Notes under the pieces: model-generated
What the model saw: the letters and a program-made list of their open reading frames with translations, nothing else
Told to the model about the DNA's origin: nothing
Databases searched by the model: none
Assembly (NCBI GenBank): GCA_002104985.1
Contig: MCGO01000069.1
Span: 124,001 to 188,000 of the forward strand
Origin: Rhizoclosmatium globosum
Lineage: Eukaryota > Chytridiomycota > Chytridiomycetes > Chytridiales > Chytriomycetaceae
DNA length: 64,000 bases
Direction: 5' to 3'
Program-made: the position numbers and the translations under genes
In this document: positions 10,299 to 20,989 of the stretch, one piece after another
Layout: every line of letters begins with the position of its first letter
Numbering within the stretch: the first letter of the stretch is position 1

Positions 10299-11216
10299 TC
10301 ATAGTCTCGAGGAGATACTCTTTTCAGCTCCTTCAAAAAAGTCCTGCAATAGCAAATTCACTTCCTTGCTTCTTTCCACCATAATCGCATGACCAGCCCC
10401 TTCATAGACACGATATACTCTTGGTTCCAAGATTCTAGCGAGATAAGCCGAGCTCCATGGATTGACTAGCTGGTCCCACGTTCCTGTTGCCACCAAAACG
10501 GGAATGCGAGAATCTTTGATGAGACCAAGTCTCTTCTCACTAACATAATGAGCCAATGCAGCCCACAACTGTCCCAAAGCCCCCTCCGGTTTCTGCAATG
10601 GCGTATTCCCCGCCCGCTCCACCCCAACCTTGATTTGATATTCTCGATTCGTCAACCCTTCCTCCTCCCATGCAACCTTGTCCAACCACTCCTGTGGAAA
10701 CAACAATTTCACCATGCCTTCCAGCTTTGCCCTGACGTCTTTTGTGACCAATAATCTGGGGACTCCAATAACGGCACCAAGAGGAGGCAGCACTCGTCCG
10801 GCGTTTGTGCTGACAAGGGATAGACTTGCGACAAGTCCCTTTGGTGCCAATAATGCTAGTTCCTGTGAAATCATTCCACCCATACTGACACCAACTATAT
10901 GCACGGTACCCTGTGTCCATCCAACCCATTCCAGCAGGGCAAGTGTATCCTTCGCCATCATACCCGTCGTGTATGGAGCAGCCGGGGTATCGCTGTATCC
11001 CACACCTCTGTTGTCAAATACGAGTGTCGAGTACTGAGGGAGTGCGGAAAAGTAGTCTTGTTGGTAAGACCAGGACTTGTGTGTCAAATTGAGACCCATG
11101 ATGAAGATGACTTTGATTGGACCTGTGCCAGTCAGTTTGTACCACATCTTGAATGGCTTTGGGGCGGAGGAATGCGAGATGAGGGCATATTGGCCATTTT
11201 CGGGTGCACTTGTCAT
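10299..11216 (-). CDS. Alpha/beta hydrolase
   Basis: Single exon, 305 residues. Features of the alpha/beta hydrolase fold in order: oxyanion-hole region VIFIMGLNLTH near residue 35, VFDNRGVGYSD near 67, nucleophile elbow GVSMGG near 110 with Ser as nucleophile, acid GTWDQLVNP near 247, and catalytic His in GAGHAIMVE near 273. All three catalytic residues are present, so the enzyme should be active as an esterase, lipase or related hydrolase. No signal peptide or membrane segment is evident. The substrate cannot be read from sequence. The start at 11216 gives a normal length for the family. Confidence 0.85.
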   Translation of the reverse strand: MTSAPENGQYALISHSSAPKPFKMWYKLTGTGPIKVIFIMGLNLTHKSWSYQQDYFSALPQYSTLVFDNRGVGYSDTPAAPYTTGMMAKDTLALLEWVGWTQGTVHIVGVSMGGMISQELALLAPKGLVASLSLVSTNAGRVLPPLGAVIGVPRLLVTKDVRAKLEGMVKLLFPQEWLDKVAWEEEGLTNREYQIKVGVERAGNTPLQKPEGALGQLWAALAHYVSEKRLGLIKDSRIPVLVATGTWDQLVNPWSSAYLARILEPRVYRVYEGAGHAIMVERSKEVNLLLQDFFEGAEKSISSRL

Positions 11217-11394
11217 TTGGTTGTTTGTGGGGAGATTTCTTTGTAATGGAGGTTTGTAATGAGGATATTGTGTTAAGAAACGAATGGAGAATAAATAAGT
11301 TCATTTGCCAGTACGTAAAAGCAAATCTAGAGAAATGAAAGACTGCGAGAGAGAGAAAGAGACAGATCAGAAAGAGAAGAATGAAGAATTAGGT

Positions 11395-13428
11395 TCAGAA
11401 AAGCCCAAAGAAGGACCGCTTCACTGCCTTCTTTGGCTGGAATCCAAACATCCAGTGCTGATTCCAAGCATTATGACAGCTCCAAAGTAAGATGGAGTCA
11501 CCTTGATTGCAAGATGTTCCAAACTTCTTGTCCATGCACACACGAGTCATGGAGACTGGGCGGAACTCATTTGCCTCCCTCCCCCAAGTCAAGGCGTTGT
11601 TGCTGCTGCATTGATCCAAATACAAGGATTGTCCGGGAGAAACCGAAGTGGCTGCGATGCAAAGGTCGAGGTTTCCACCGTACCGGAGTCGGTTTTGGTT
11701 GTCAAGCGCGAAACTCGAGACCTGAGTTTCAGAGTATGCACCAAGAACGAGGTTTTTACTTGAGTCGGGGATGATGGTGTAGTATATTCCTTGATAGACG
11801 ATGGAGATTGGCATAAACTTCAGTTGAGAACCAAGATTCGCGTCGCTCGCAGTTGTTGGAGACGACATGACTGTGGTGGTCGTGTCTGTGGCTGATGCAT
11901 CGGCAGAAGGGATTACAATTGTCGCATCTGAATTCACAGACCCAACACCCAGTGCACTCTTGAGCGAGCAGGTACTTCCACTCGCGTAGTACACCGCTGC
12001 AACACATTGATTTACGTTGGCACACAAAGTGCGACAGTCTTCGATGGATCCAGAAGAAGCAGACGCAATTTCATTGTCGGTAAAGTCTGCACCAGGAGCT
12101 GTCGCGCCACTTGGAAGAAGTACAACGCGGTCAGGGACGACGGAGGCACGACCAAGAGACTTTTTGAGCCAACATTGGTTCCGAGATGGAGAATATACCG
12201 CTGCAATGCATGAATCAGTTTGTTCACAAAGAGTTGCACAATCTTGAATGGTTAGCGGAGTTTGAGAACCCATGTCGTTCTGGGGAAAGTCAACGTTTTG
12301 CAAAGCAACCCATTGGACATCTGTAGCAGATGGGGTTTGGTCTCCAGCTGCTATTGTAGTCGTAGTTGTTGTTGTAGTGGTTGTGGTAGATGTGGTTGTC
12401 GAAGTAGTGGTAGACGTAGTGGTAGTTGAAGTAGTTGTTGTTGTAGTCGTAGTAGTAGTTGTCGTCGTTGTTGCGACATTCAAAACACCAGGAACAGCAA
12501 CCGTAGCGTCGGAATTGACAAACCCAGCACCAACCCCAGTCTTCATCGAGCAATTTGCACTACTCGCGTAAAACACAATCACAACACATCCAATCGCGTT
12601 TTCACACTGTAGTCGACACTCCTGAAGCGTGATTTCGCTCATAGACCCAAGTTCGTTATCATTAAAATCTACGCCAGGTGCTGTTCCGCCGACGGGCAGG
12701 TATACGACTCGATCGGACGCTGAAGATGCTGTTCCTAGTTTGCTCTTCATCCAGCAGATACTTTTTGATGGGGAGTAGACGACTGCCAGGCAGTATGGCG
12801 TGTTTGAGCAGAGAGTTGTGCATGCGGAGGGGGAGAGTGGAGATTGAGAGCCCAAGTCGTTCCATGAATAATCGAGGTTTTGGAGAGCAATCCATCCGGG
12901 TGGTGATGGGTTTTGGGCTGGAGTTGTTGTCGTTGTTGTCGTTGTGGTAGTAGTCGATGTAGTAGTAGTAGTTGTTGTCGTCGTAGTTGTGGTTGTAGTA
13001 GTTGTTGTTGTCTTTGGGGCAGGTATTGGAGGATTCCCACCTGGGCTGCAGATAATAGGCAATTGTTGGAGAACCTACGTTGAACAGTTAGCCAAAGACG
13101 CTAAATTATGCAAGAAGACGCGTCTTACCGTGCTCTGAATTCCAGGAAACAAAGTTGGATTCACGTTACATGAAACGTCGACAACAGGGTTCATGTTTTG
13201 AATCAACTGTAATCCAAACAGACTTGGATCTATAGTACATAATCTCTCCACATCAAAGGCAGCCAGTGGATTACTGAATGGGTACACTTCGGTCAAGAGT
13301 TTCGGGGTGCAGGGAGGCAATTGAGAGAGTAACGATTGGAGGGCGTTCGTGTTGAATGAGGACCAGGAAGCAGCGCGAACAACGCTCATGAACACGAAAG
13401 CCGAAAGCATAACTTTGATTGTGGTCAT
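11395..13428 (-). CDS. Secreted protein: N-terminal Cys domain, four Apple/PAN units, ricin-B lectin
   Basis: Two exons, 13428-13129 and 13074-11395 (54-nt intron, GTAAGA...CGTAG, phase 0; joint reads GIQSTVLQQLPIICSP); 659 residues. The start at 13428 gives a signal peptide (MTTIKVMLSAFVFMSVVRA). Residues about 20-100 form a Cys-containing domain shared with the next gene (CTPKLLTEVYPFSNPL, LFGLQLIQNMN). Then come two pairs of Apple/PAN-like units: WIALQNLDYSWNDLG...ACTTLCSNTPYCLAVVYSP and PGVDFNDNELGS...CRLQCENAIGC, repeated once, separated by Thr-only linkers typical of O-glycosylated spacers. The last about 130 residues are ricin-B-like (LCIAAT, VCMDKK, WNQHW). Likely a secreted or wall-attached sugar-binding protein. 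The ligand is unknown. Confidence 0.8.
12360..12475 (-). repeat. Thr-codon minisatellite coding an O-glycosylation linker
   Basis: Tandem GTAGTTGTNGTN units on the plus strand; read on the minus strand they are runs of ACA/ACT/ACG/ACC. A similar tract lies at 12920-13017. They code for linkers in the Apple/ricin-B gene. Long valine-rich frames on the plus strand here are only the antisense of these repeats. Confidence 0.8.
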
Positions 13429-13877
13429 GCGAAATGATGAGATGGTGTGAGTTGGTTGTTGTTTATGTTTGAAGGTTTTGACAGCTGTTTTACAAGTCCG
13501 AAACACACACAACAGCGACTTCAATCCTGAACTTCTAGAACCGATGGATACGCGAAATTTATATTCTGTCTATGACCATAATATGGATCATATGCGTACG
13601 AGAAAAAAAGTGTTCAATCTGCTGAAAAGCTACGACAAACAGATTGTCAAGCGAAGGCTTTGTTTGCCCGCCGTCCGATCGGCGACTTAGAATTAAATCA
13701 GTTCTGTTAGATGTTCTGGACTGTTATAAAATAAGTTGGATAAAATCATGAAATAACGGAGAAATGAGACTTTAATACGGCACTGCGAGTTAAAAGAGCT
13801 GAGAAAAATATATAAGGTGAATGCTTCGAGAAAGAGAGAAAGAGATTCATAAATAAATGCAGAGAGAGTTGCATGGT
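13429..13877. other. Intergenic between the two secreted lectin genes
   Basis: About 450 bases. It holds the promoter of the Apple/ricin-B gene and the 3' flank of the next gene on the same strand. No gene or repeat is recognised. Confidence 0.4.
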
Positions 13878-15749
13878 TCATACGAAATACCACTGTTGAT
13901 TCCAACCACGGTTACAACTCCAAAAGCCAATCGCGTCCCCAACTTTCGCTCGATCAGCTCGGTTCTTGTCCATGCATATTGTTGGCTGATTGGCTGGCTT
14001 CAACTCGAAGATATCATCATAAACCCAAGTAATGACGCTTGAGTCTTGACAGGGAGCGAGCAGTAGGGGATATCCGCCCTTCGATGCGATACAGAGAGTC
14101 TTATTTTCAAAAGAGACGAGACGATTGAGGTTATCAAGTCCAAATTTGGAAGGACTGAGCAATGTGTCGACGGCCTGGCCCAAAGCAAGCGGTGCGAGAT
14201 TCACGGCAGTCGCTGGTGTTGCAGCATAATACACATTATTGTACATGACAGCCAGACTCTTAAAGATCGGTGTAGGAGCAGCTCTAGTTGTAGTTGTCGT
14301 CGTGGTAGTGGTCGTTGATGTCGTCGTGCTGGTTGTGGTCGAGGACGAGGTTGTCGTCGAAGTGGTTAAAGTAGTCGTCGTGGTTGTAGTTGGACTGACT
14401 GTTCCATAGAACGTCCAATTCTGATTCCAGCCCCCATTACAAGCCCAAAGGCCAATACCATCTCCAGCATTCGCTCTATCTGCCCGACTCTTATCAATAC
14501 ACAGAGACGGCGCCGTGATAGGACTGATTGGACCAGCCCCAAGTTTCCACTGAACAGCTCCAGAACTCAGACAATCCCTCAACACCAATCCCGCACCAGA
14601 TTGCACCGTGTTTGGAACACCAAGACAAAGAGTCGGGGTCGAGGAATAGATCAGCTTCAATGAAGAAGAATTGAAGCTGAATTTTGATTTGTCCGAATAT
14701 GTGTTAAGGACGACGGATGTCCCGCCGACAGCCAGTCCATTCAACGGAGCTGCAATATATGGAACGCCTTTGTAAAATACTGCGAGAGAGCGTGGAGTCG
14801 ATGTGACTGCAGGTGTAGTTGTGGTTGTCGTCGATGATGTTGAAGTGGTTGTTGACGAAGTTGTTGTACTGGTGAACGTCGAAGTGGAAGTTGATGTTGT
14901 TAAAGTAGTTGAGCTTGTTGAGCTTGTTGTCGTCAAAGTGCTAGTACTTGTTGAAGTGGTTGTTGTGGGAGTTGTTGTGGTTTCAGTGGTAGTACTAGTG
15001 GATGTTGTGGCTGTTGAGGTTGTGCTTGTGCTTGTACTTGTACTTGTACTTGTCGAAGTTGAAGTCGAAGTCGAAGTCGAAGTAGTTGTTGTGGGTGTTG
15101 AGGTTGTACTTGTCGAAGTCGATGTAGTAGTTGTGGGCGTAGTAGTTGTGGTCGTACTCGTTGTAGTACTTGTAGATGTGGAGGTTGTACTAGTGGAGGT
15201 TGTACTAGTGGAGGTTGTAGTTGTCTTCGAAGTTGTGGTCGACGTGGTTGTAGTTTTAGTTGTTGTACTCGTACTTGTAGTCTTTGTTGTTGTAGTCGCC
15301 GTTTTCGTCGTCGTTGTTGTTGTTTTAGTCGTTGTCGTTGGAGGATTGTTTCCAACAACTGGTGGCGCAGGTTGGCAAATGATTGGCCACATTGTATTAA
15401 CCTAGCTGAATGTTTAACGAGTTGTCTCAAAGACCAAATAAATACACTTCTTAACTGCTTGTTGAACGCCCGGCAACAAGTTTGGATTCACGTTGCACGT
15501 GATTTCGACAACGGCATTCATGTTTTGAATCAGCTGCAATCCAAACAGATTGGTATCCAAAGTACAGATTCGCAGAACATCAAATGGCACCAAAGGGTTG
15601 CTGAAGGGGTAGACTTCCGTGAGCAGCTTCGGGGTGCAGGCTGGTACTTGGGCGAAGAAGGACTGGAGGGCCACGGTATTGAAGGCCGCCCACGACTGAC
15701 TAACAACAAACGTTCCCCCAAACGCGAGGAGGAGAAGAGCAAATCTCAT
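13878..15749 (-). CDS. Secreted protein: N-terminal Cys domain, long Thr linker, two ricin-B lectin domains
   Basis: Two exons, 15749-15456 and 15401-13878 (54-nt intron, GTTAAG...CAGCTAG, phase 0), 605 residues. Start at 15749 gives a signal peptide (MRFALLLLAFGGTFVVSQS). Residues 20-98 repeat the Cys domain of the gene at 11395 (CTPKLLTEVYPFSNPLVPFD, LFGLQLIQNMNAVVEITC), and the intron is in the same place and phase, so the two are duplicates with different cargo. A Thr/Ser linker of about 180 residues follows, then two ricin-B-like domains with the QxW-type signature (GLWACNGGWNQNW and GFWSCNRGWNQQW) and paired LCLG/LCID and LCIA/ICMD motifs, separated by a second short Thr linker. Probably secreted and glycosylated, binding surface sugars. 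Confidence 0.8.
14810..15345 (-). repeat. Long Thr/Ser-codon minisatellite
   Basis: About 530 bases of ACN-rich tandem repeats (minus strand) coding the linker of the double ricin-B gene, with local higher-order units such as GAGGTTGTACTAGTG repeated at 15181-15215. A shorter tract is at 14284-14395. Such tracts change length readily by slippage and unequal exchange. Confidence 0.8.
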
Positions 15750-16034
15750 TCTCGGCGGTAGTTGTGGTGATTTGGAACGAGTTTTGTTTTTAAATCGGAG
15801 TGTCAATTTTGACAGCTGGTGCAAGAGCAACGCCGGACAGCGGAGTCGGACTTGAATTCTGCGCTAAACAAACATTAAGAGTTTCGCCACTTTCTCGGTC
15901 GCAATTTTGCCGACGATGATGTGAACATAGGAAGATTCGTTGAAAAAAGAAGCATGAGGCGATAAAAAATCTATTATTAAACCGAGATGACGTATCAACA
16001 GAGAAAAGAATAATGATGAGTCCATTTTAGAGAC

Positions 16035-17001
16035 TCAGACGCCCTTGGTAGAAGTTGGGCCGGCACCCAAAACCACCTCCAACTCACGAACAAAGTGGAA
16101 AACAGTTCCAAACATGATTGGAGTAGAAACAGCACTGGCAGCGAAACCAGCAACAGCTGACTCGGTCAACTTGTCAATACCGACTTGGAAAGCAAGAGTA
16201 ATGGCCCCGAAGACAACAATCAAAAATGGAGAAATAGCCATGAAGAATGCAGCACTATGAACTCTCTTCTTTTGGGCGACGAAAGAGGCCTCGTTGGCGA
16301 ACTGGGATTGAAGTTGGGTAGAGTGTTTTTTGATTCCAATCGTGGACAAGATGGCGATACCAATGTAAACGATAAGCGGGACAGCACTACCAATAGCAGC
16401 GAACGTGGCATAGGTGTTTGCATCTGTCCAGTAGTAGCATTGTCCAACAATTGAGACTAGGATCGCGACAGTCCAGAAAGCAATGGAGCCAAAAGTGACA
16501 ACCTTTGAGTGGATAATTGACTTTGAGATAGGATGGAACTCAGAAAAGCGGTGGATGAGGAGCCCAACAACTGGTTCAAAGTGTCAGCCTCAAATCACTG
16601 TCTCACTCAATTTGCACAAAACAAGCACGTGGGCTTACCTTGCAACTGAGCGATCCACAAAGTAACCACACCAATGGCACCGAGGATAATCGTCAACTTG
16701 TTCTTGTCGAAGGTCGCATTTGTTTCGTAGTCAGCGACAGTGCTCTCCTTTGCGATTTGCCAATAAGCTGCACACTGGCCCAACATTTGATGTTATTGTT
16801 GCTACTACAATAAGGCATTTATCAAACACTCACGGTAAAGATCTGTGAAAGGATGGCAAGAGTGACTGCAGACAGTCCGCAGTGGATGTGCTTACGGCCA
16901 CGCAAGAGCGTCTTGTGCGATGGCAAGGAGAGCAATGCGAGGATGGAAACGACAGTCAACACAGTGACAATGATGTCGGCAGTAGAGTCAGAGAGGCCCA
17001 T
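16035..17001 (-). CDS. 7-TM membrane protein A (tandem pair)
   Basis: Three exons, 17001-16834, 16774-16639 and 16570-16035; phases match (joint 1 reads QIFTCAAYWQIAKE, joint 2 IAQLQGVVGLLIHRF reading across VGLL) and the sum is 279 codons plus stop. Seven hydrophobic helices can be placed: IIVTVLTVVSILALL, GLSAVTLAILSQIF, LTIILGAIGVVTLWIA, GSIAFWTVAILVSIVG, YATFAAIGSAVPLIVYIGIA, FFMAISPFLIVVFGAITL and AGFAASAVSTPIMFGTVF. A short basic segment follows helix 5 (IGIKKHSTQLQSQ). No receptor family signature such as DRY or a retinal lysine in helix 7 is seen. The neighbouring gene is a clear paralogue with the same intron positions. A receptor-like role is possible but not shown. Confidence 0.75.
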
Positions 17002-17115
17002 TTGATGTAAATGTTGGGTTCAGAGGAAGGAAATGGGGATTTTTCTTTTTTGGGATCGCCCAGTCCCATCCAATAGGTATGGTGTCTTTTGAGGCAACTA
17101 AATATTTACTTAAAA

Positions 17116-18188
17116 CTAAATTCCATGCAAGAGAGCTTCGTTTGATGTAGTTGCAACTGTCTTGATCACACTACCTCTATCCGCGTCTGAAACGTTCAAC
17201 AAAACCATCCTTCGAAATAGATTAAGGTGTCAAAACGGAAGAAAACAAACTCACATGAAATAAAACGTGACCCAAAATACAACTGGAGTAAATACAAATG
17301 TTGTAATAGCACCCAACAAGGCGCCTTCTTCTGTTTGCGTTGGATCGTTATCAAGCCATTCTGTAGCACCAAACCCTGCTATGACCAAAATATTGACATG
17401 GCCTAGCATTACAGCGGATGCTAAAACTCGGTTGCGAATGATCAGGAACTCGTTTCCGCTCGGAAAATGCTTTTGCAAAAGGGAGGCATGTTTCACCACC
17501 AAATATCCAGAAGAAAAAGCCACAGCGGCGTATACGAAAATCGTTATTACGGGTCTATACGTATGTTAGAGCATGGAAGTGTATGTCTCTCTTACACAAT
17601 GGCAAGGAAAGGGGCAAACAGATCTGAGTTGTTCCAATTTACAATGAATCCAACAATGCTCGTGATCCAAGCAGATGCAAGAACAATTAGAATCAATAAC
17701 TCTAATTTTTTTAACATCGTCACGAAAGCAGAGAGATTTGTTAATTCGAAGAAGCAGTGGAGTAGAAGGCCAAGAACTAAACAAAGAATTAGATAGGACG
17801 AGAATCGTGAATGAACGAACCAAGATACTCCGACAAAAACAGCAACGCCATTCCACCAGTCTGCAAAACGAATGTTTTTGGTGACGACGCAAAACTTGTC
17901 CCAGTTTCATAATCGGCCAACGTCAAATCCTCTTCTGTTATTTCCCAATACGATGCACACTAATTAAAACCTTTAGATTATTTACAAACTGCAGGTCCAC
18001 AACGGAACAGATTCGATCCATACCGTCAGGATATGTGACAAAACCGCCAACCCAATCGCAACTACAGAAACTCGACGAAACAGAGAAGATCGTCCTTCGA
18101 AAAGAGCTTTCGCGAAAGGAAGGACGCCCAGAGCCAATACTGAGGCGCAAGCGAGACCGGTGACAGTGTGCTTTAAGCTGTCCGACAT
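17116..18188 (-). CDS. 7-TM membrane protein B, paralogue of A
   Basis: Five exons, 18188-18024, 17959-17821, 17776-17593, 17554-17255 and 17209-17116; total 882 nt, 293 residues. Exon 1/2 and 2/3 junctions fall at the same places as in paralogue A (ILTCASYWEITEEDLTLADY against IFTCAAYWQIAKESTVADY; EYLVLGLLLHCFFEL against QGVVGLLIHRFSEF). It has gained two introns in its 3' half. Introns are 41-61 nt; one is 44 nt (GTTCGT...TTTAG). The seven helices are conserved, as is the basic segment VVKHASLLQKHF. The final exon is supported only by open frame and splice sites; without it the protein would end two codons after FYF. Sequence identity to A is low outside the first third, so the duplication is old. 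Confidence 0.7.
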
Positions 18189-18545
18189 TTGACAATTTCT
18201 TTTTGGATTCTGTCTTATCTCGTGTACGGCATGCATGATGTGAGAAGCTTGGATAAACTGATGAATTGATCGAAGGACCGTGTCTTATGTGACAGTTGAG
18301 TCATTGGACGGCTGGTGGAGCGCTTGAATACAGAGCTGCAAGAAGAAACCAGTGCAAGTTTTTTGAAAATGTTTCTTCCAGCGCATTAATTTTAGGAAAG
18401 AATTCCCTTTGTATCTTGATTCCCAAAACAAGAGCAAGGTGACTACAGCCACCACTGACTCAACACTCAACACACTCACCCAAAATCACTTAGTGTTAGG
18501 GTACCTCGTCGAAGCCCACTTCTGCTCGCTATTACTATAACTTCT
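18189..18545. promoter_or_regulatory. Divergent spacer between 7-TM gene B and the gene at 18546
   Basis: About 357 bases upstream of both genes, which point away from each other. No conserved promoter element or gene is recognised. Confidence 0.35.
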
Positions 18546-20528
18546 ATGGAACTACTCTCCGAGTTAGCGCATTGCTTGGTTGAACATGAACAGCTCACTA
18601 CAGAACCAAACCACAGTGACAAGGCAGATAACCCAAGGATCCTTCGTCACCAAATCAAACGACCAGCAGGCCCACGCTCTGAGCCAGTTACTGCTATGCA
18701 CTCTCCTCTTACTTATAGCAAGAGCCCTTCCCCATCAGCGCCGCCCCCGTTGCGTCGATCCAATACTATTGTCCAACCTTATATCGAGCGACCATGCACG
18801 CCCTCCCCTCAGGCGAAACAGCTTGCAAACAGGGCTTCTCCGTCCTCGCTGTATTCTTCAATGCCTTATTCAGAGCACAATACTCCTCCTCGGGCAGCTC
18901 ATTATAATCCAAGCATCGCCACAACATTAGATGAGGACGAAACTATATACACCAAAACGGCTGGTGGTTTCTACAACATGCATGATAATCCTCGTCGCGG
19001 TAGTCTTGACACAGCTTGTCACAGCATCAAAACGGCAACATCACACCTCGATCATGTTGAAATGTATCAACAATTCCACCCAGAACAAACTACCCCTCGA
19101 GCTCTGACAACTCATGCGCAAACCCCTGACATCCAGTTTTCCAGCCATCCTAGCAAGAAAATGTTTGCGTCTACAGTAATACAGCCCTTAGCTGCAGTCT
19201 CAGGCACCTCTTCTCACATCAAAGCGACGACATCTCCACAAACGATGAGTATCGTCTCTTCCCCTGCAATGTCAATGATGTCGTCTTCACTGATTACTCC
19301 GGGTTCAACAATAAGACTGACTCCTACTCCAAGCAAATCAAATGATCGGTTCAGTGTCACATCTGAGACTTATGCCAGCTCAGAGCGCACAACGAATGAA
19401 GAGTCGTCGATTCCAAACGGAGGTACAATGGGAATGAAGGAGAAAATGATGGGACCAAGGCCACTTGTTCCTGCGCGTACAAAATTCTGCCAGAATAGTG
19501 AACCAGCGCCAGCACCCACTGTCGGCGTACTTGAAGGTTCAAATTTAAAGCGAGGCATAACGCTAGGGAGCGGCGAAATTGGTAGACGTTTCGGACGCAA
19601 GGAACGAGTTGTCGAAGAATTAGAAGAGGAAGAAGGTGGTATTGTGTTGGGACACATTTCGAAATCGGTTTCTACTCTCAGGAAGCAACAAGTACCTGCG
19701 TCGATTCAGCCTGCTGCCGAAGCAACCAAAAAAGAAAAAGGCGAAGATGTGTTGTCGATTGGTGCGTTTGAGTTGGTCGCTAGTGGGTCCGTGATTGCTG
19801 TTGTTTCGGACAAAGTTGCTGCCCCAATACCCGATGTCCAGCAGAACCAGTTGTTATTATCGGAAATCAAGTCATTCGGGTACGAGAGTTTACGAAAACG
19901 GATGACAAGTCGGAAAAAGAACGCCGCCAATCCTGTTTCCGGAACTTCGGTTCTTGCTTCCTTATCACCTCCTCTTTCTCTTACTGCTCTAGCCGCAGAG
20001 CCACCTGCCCCAAAACCTTCTGACATTGATACCCAAGTTACTACGACCACCACAACCACAACCACCAACACAGAAGTCCTCGTCAAAAAGCACAAGGAGC
20101 TCCCCAAGAAAGTTGGATATCGCGTCAAGATGCCTGGCCACTGGGTCCGCGAACGGAAACCCGACGCCGTCTATTTCGCAGATCACTCTGCACGACAACC
20201 ATGGCTCGACAACCTTGCGCAAAACTCTGTGACGGGGACGGTGACGTTAAGTCTTTTGATGCAGTTGTTTGTTGTGGTTGCTGTTTCTGCGAGTGGTGGG
20301 GATTTGGGAGTGATGATGGGGTGGTGGCGCATTTTGTGTGAGTTTGGTGTTGTGGGGGTTAAAGTGGGGGTTAAAGTTGTGTCTGAGGTTGGGAGAATTT
20401 GGTTGACTGAGTTTTTCGCGTGGTTTGGACAGTGGGCGGCTGGAAAGATGGGGTATGTTCCTGTTGTTAATGTTGCGGGAGGAGGTGTTGTTATGAATGA
20501 GGTTGGGGCTGGTGCTGTTGTTGTTTAG
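18546..20528 (+). CDS. Long disordered protein with a C-terminal hydrophobic segment, family unknown
   Basis: Single exon, 660 residues, starting at the first ATG. Residues 1-530 are of low complexity: Ser, Thr and Pro-rich with several SP/TP sites (SPSAPPPLRRSNT, TPSPQAKQLANRASP) that look like kinase targets, and a short acidic stretch (VVEELEEEEGG). A compact block near residues 515-560 (KVGYRVKMPGHWVRERKPD, then AVYFADHSARQPWLDNLAQ) looks folded. It is followed by a hydrophobic segment (TVTLSLLMQLFVVVAVSA) and a Gly/Val-rich tail with alternating hydrophobic residues. Codon use in the tail is GTT/GGG-rich. It could be a membrane-tethered scaffold. I do not recognise a family. Confidence 0.55.
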   Translation: MELLSELAHCLVEHEQLTTEPNHSDKADNPRILRHQIKRPAGPRSEPVTAMHSPLTYSKSPSPSAPPPLRRSNTIVQPYIERPCTPSPQAKQLANRASPSSLYSSMPYSEHNTPPRAAHYNPSIATTLDEDETIYTKTAGGFYNMHDNPRRGSLDTACHSIKTATSHLDHVEMYQQFHPEQTTPRALTTHAQTPDIQFSSHPSKKMFASTVIQPLAAVSGTSSHIKATTSPQTMSIVSSPAMSMMSSSLITPGSTIRLTPTPSKSNDRFSVTSETYASSERTTNEESSIPNGGTMGMKEKMMGPRPLVPARTKFCQNSEPAPAPTVGVLEGSNLKRGITLGSGEIGRRFGRKERVVEELEEEEGGIVLGHISKSVSTLRKQQVPASIQPAAEATKKEKGEDVLSIGAFELVASGSVIAVVSDKVAAPIPDVQQNQLLLSEIKSFGYESLRKRMTSRKKNAANPVSGTSVLASLSPPLSLTALAAEPPAPKPSDIDTQVTTTTTTTTTNTEVLVKKHKELPKKVGYRVKMPGHWVRERKPDAVYFADHSARQPWLDNLAQNSVTGTVTLSLLMQLFVVVAVSASGGDLGVMMGWWRILCEFGVVGVKVGVKVVSEVGRIWLTEFFAWFGQWAAGKMGYVPVVNVAGGGVVMNEVGAGAVVV

Positions 20529-20989
20529 GTAGGTTGGGTTCTGAATGTATTAACTTATTGTATATTATAACGTTATTTATCAGGATTTTATCAGTATTTC
20601 AGTATTAATAAATGTACACTATTGTTTATTATTTATATGGAAGAAACAAGGGATGAATCTTGATGAAGAATGAAATAGAAGACAAGGCAAATGCAACAAC
20701 AAAAGTTTATGAAAGAGAGTGATATGTTGGTCCAGTGACGGTTTGTTGTTGATTCCAACAGGTTGGTATTGACATGGTCCGAGTCTGCCAAGAATCTCCA
20801 GCTGGCACTCAAACTAGATTTATAGTGGTTAAATAACGCGACAGCTTTCCATTTACAACCACGGACTTCGCGAATTTTCTAACCACTTCCAACAAAGACT
20901 ATCCTGTGGGCAGACAATCTCAAATACTTCGTCTGTGTCGCCTTCCTCATCCATTTGTAGTCTGTTTTAACGAAGGAAATACTTAAAAA
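20529..20989. other. Intergenic, A/T-rich 3' flank
   Basis: No supported gene. A short minus-strand open stretch at about 20704-20826 has coding-like composition (ending PTYHSLS and a stop) but no start, partner exon or recognised motif. Confidence 0.35.

Noticed and set aside
13129..13428. Elicitin-like fold for the shared Cys domain of the lectin genes
   Set aside because: The spacing of Cys residues and the length loosely recall elicitins, but there are too few Cys and no motif support to name it.
14803..15405. Long valine-rich open frame on the plus strand, and similar ones at 12272-12571 and 12944-13138
   Set aside because: They are the antisense of ACN-codon Thr linkers in the lectin genes; repeats of this kind are open on both strands by composition.
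20704..20826. Minus-strand coding-like segment ending in PTYHSLS and a stop
   Set aside because: It has no start or upstream exon and a stop directly before it; similarity to the WNQQ end of the ricin-B genes is only a few residues.
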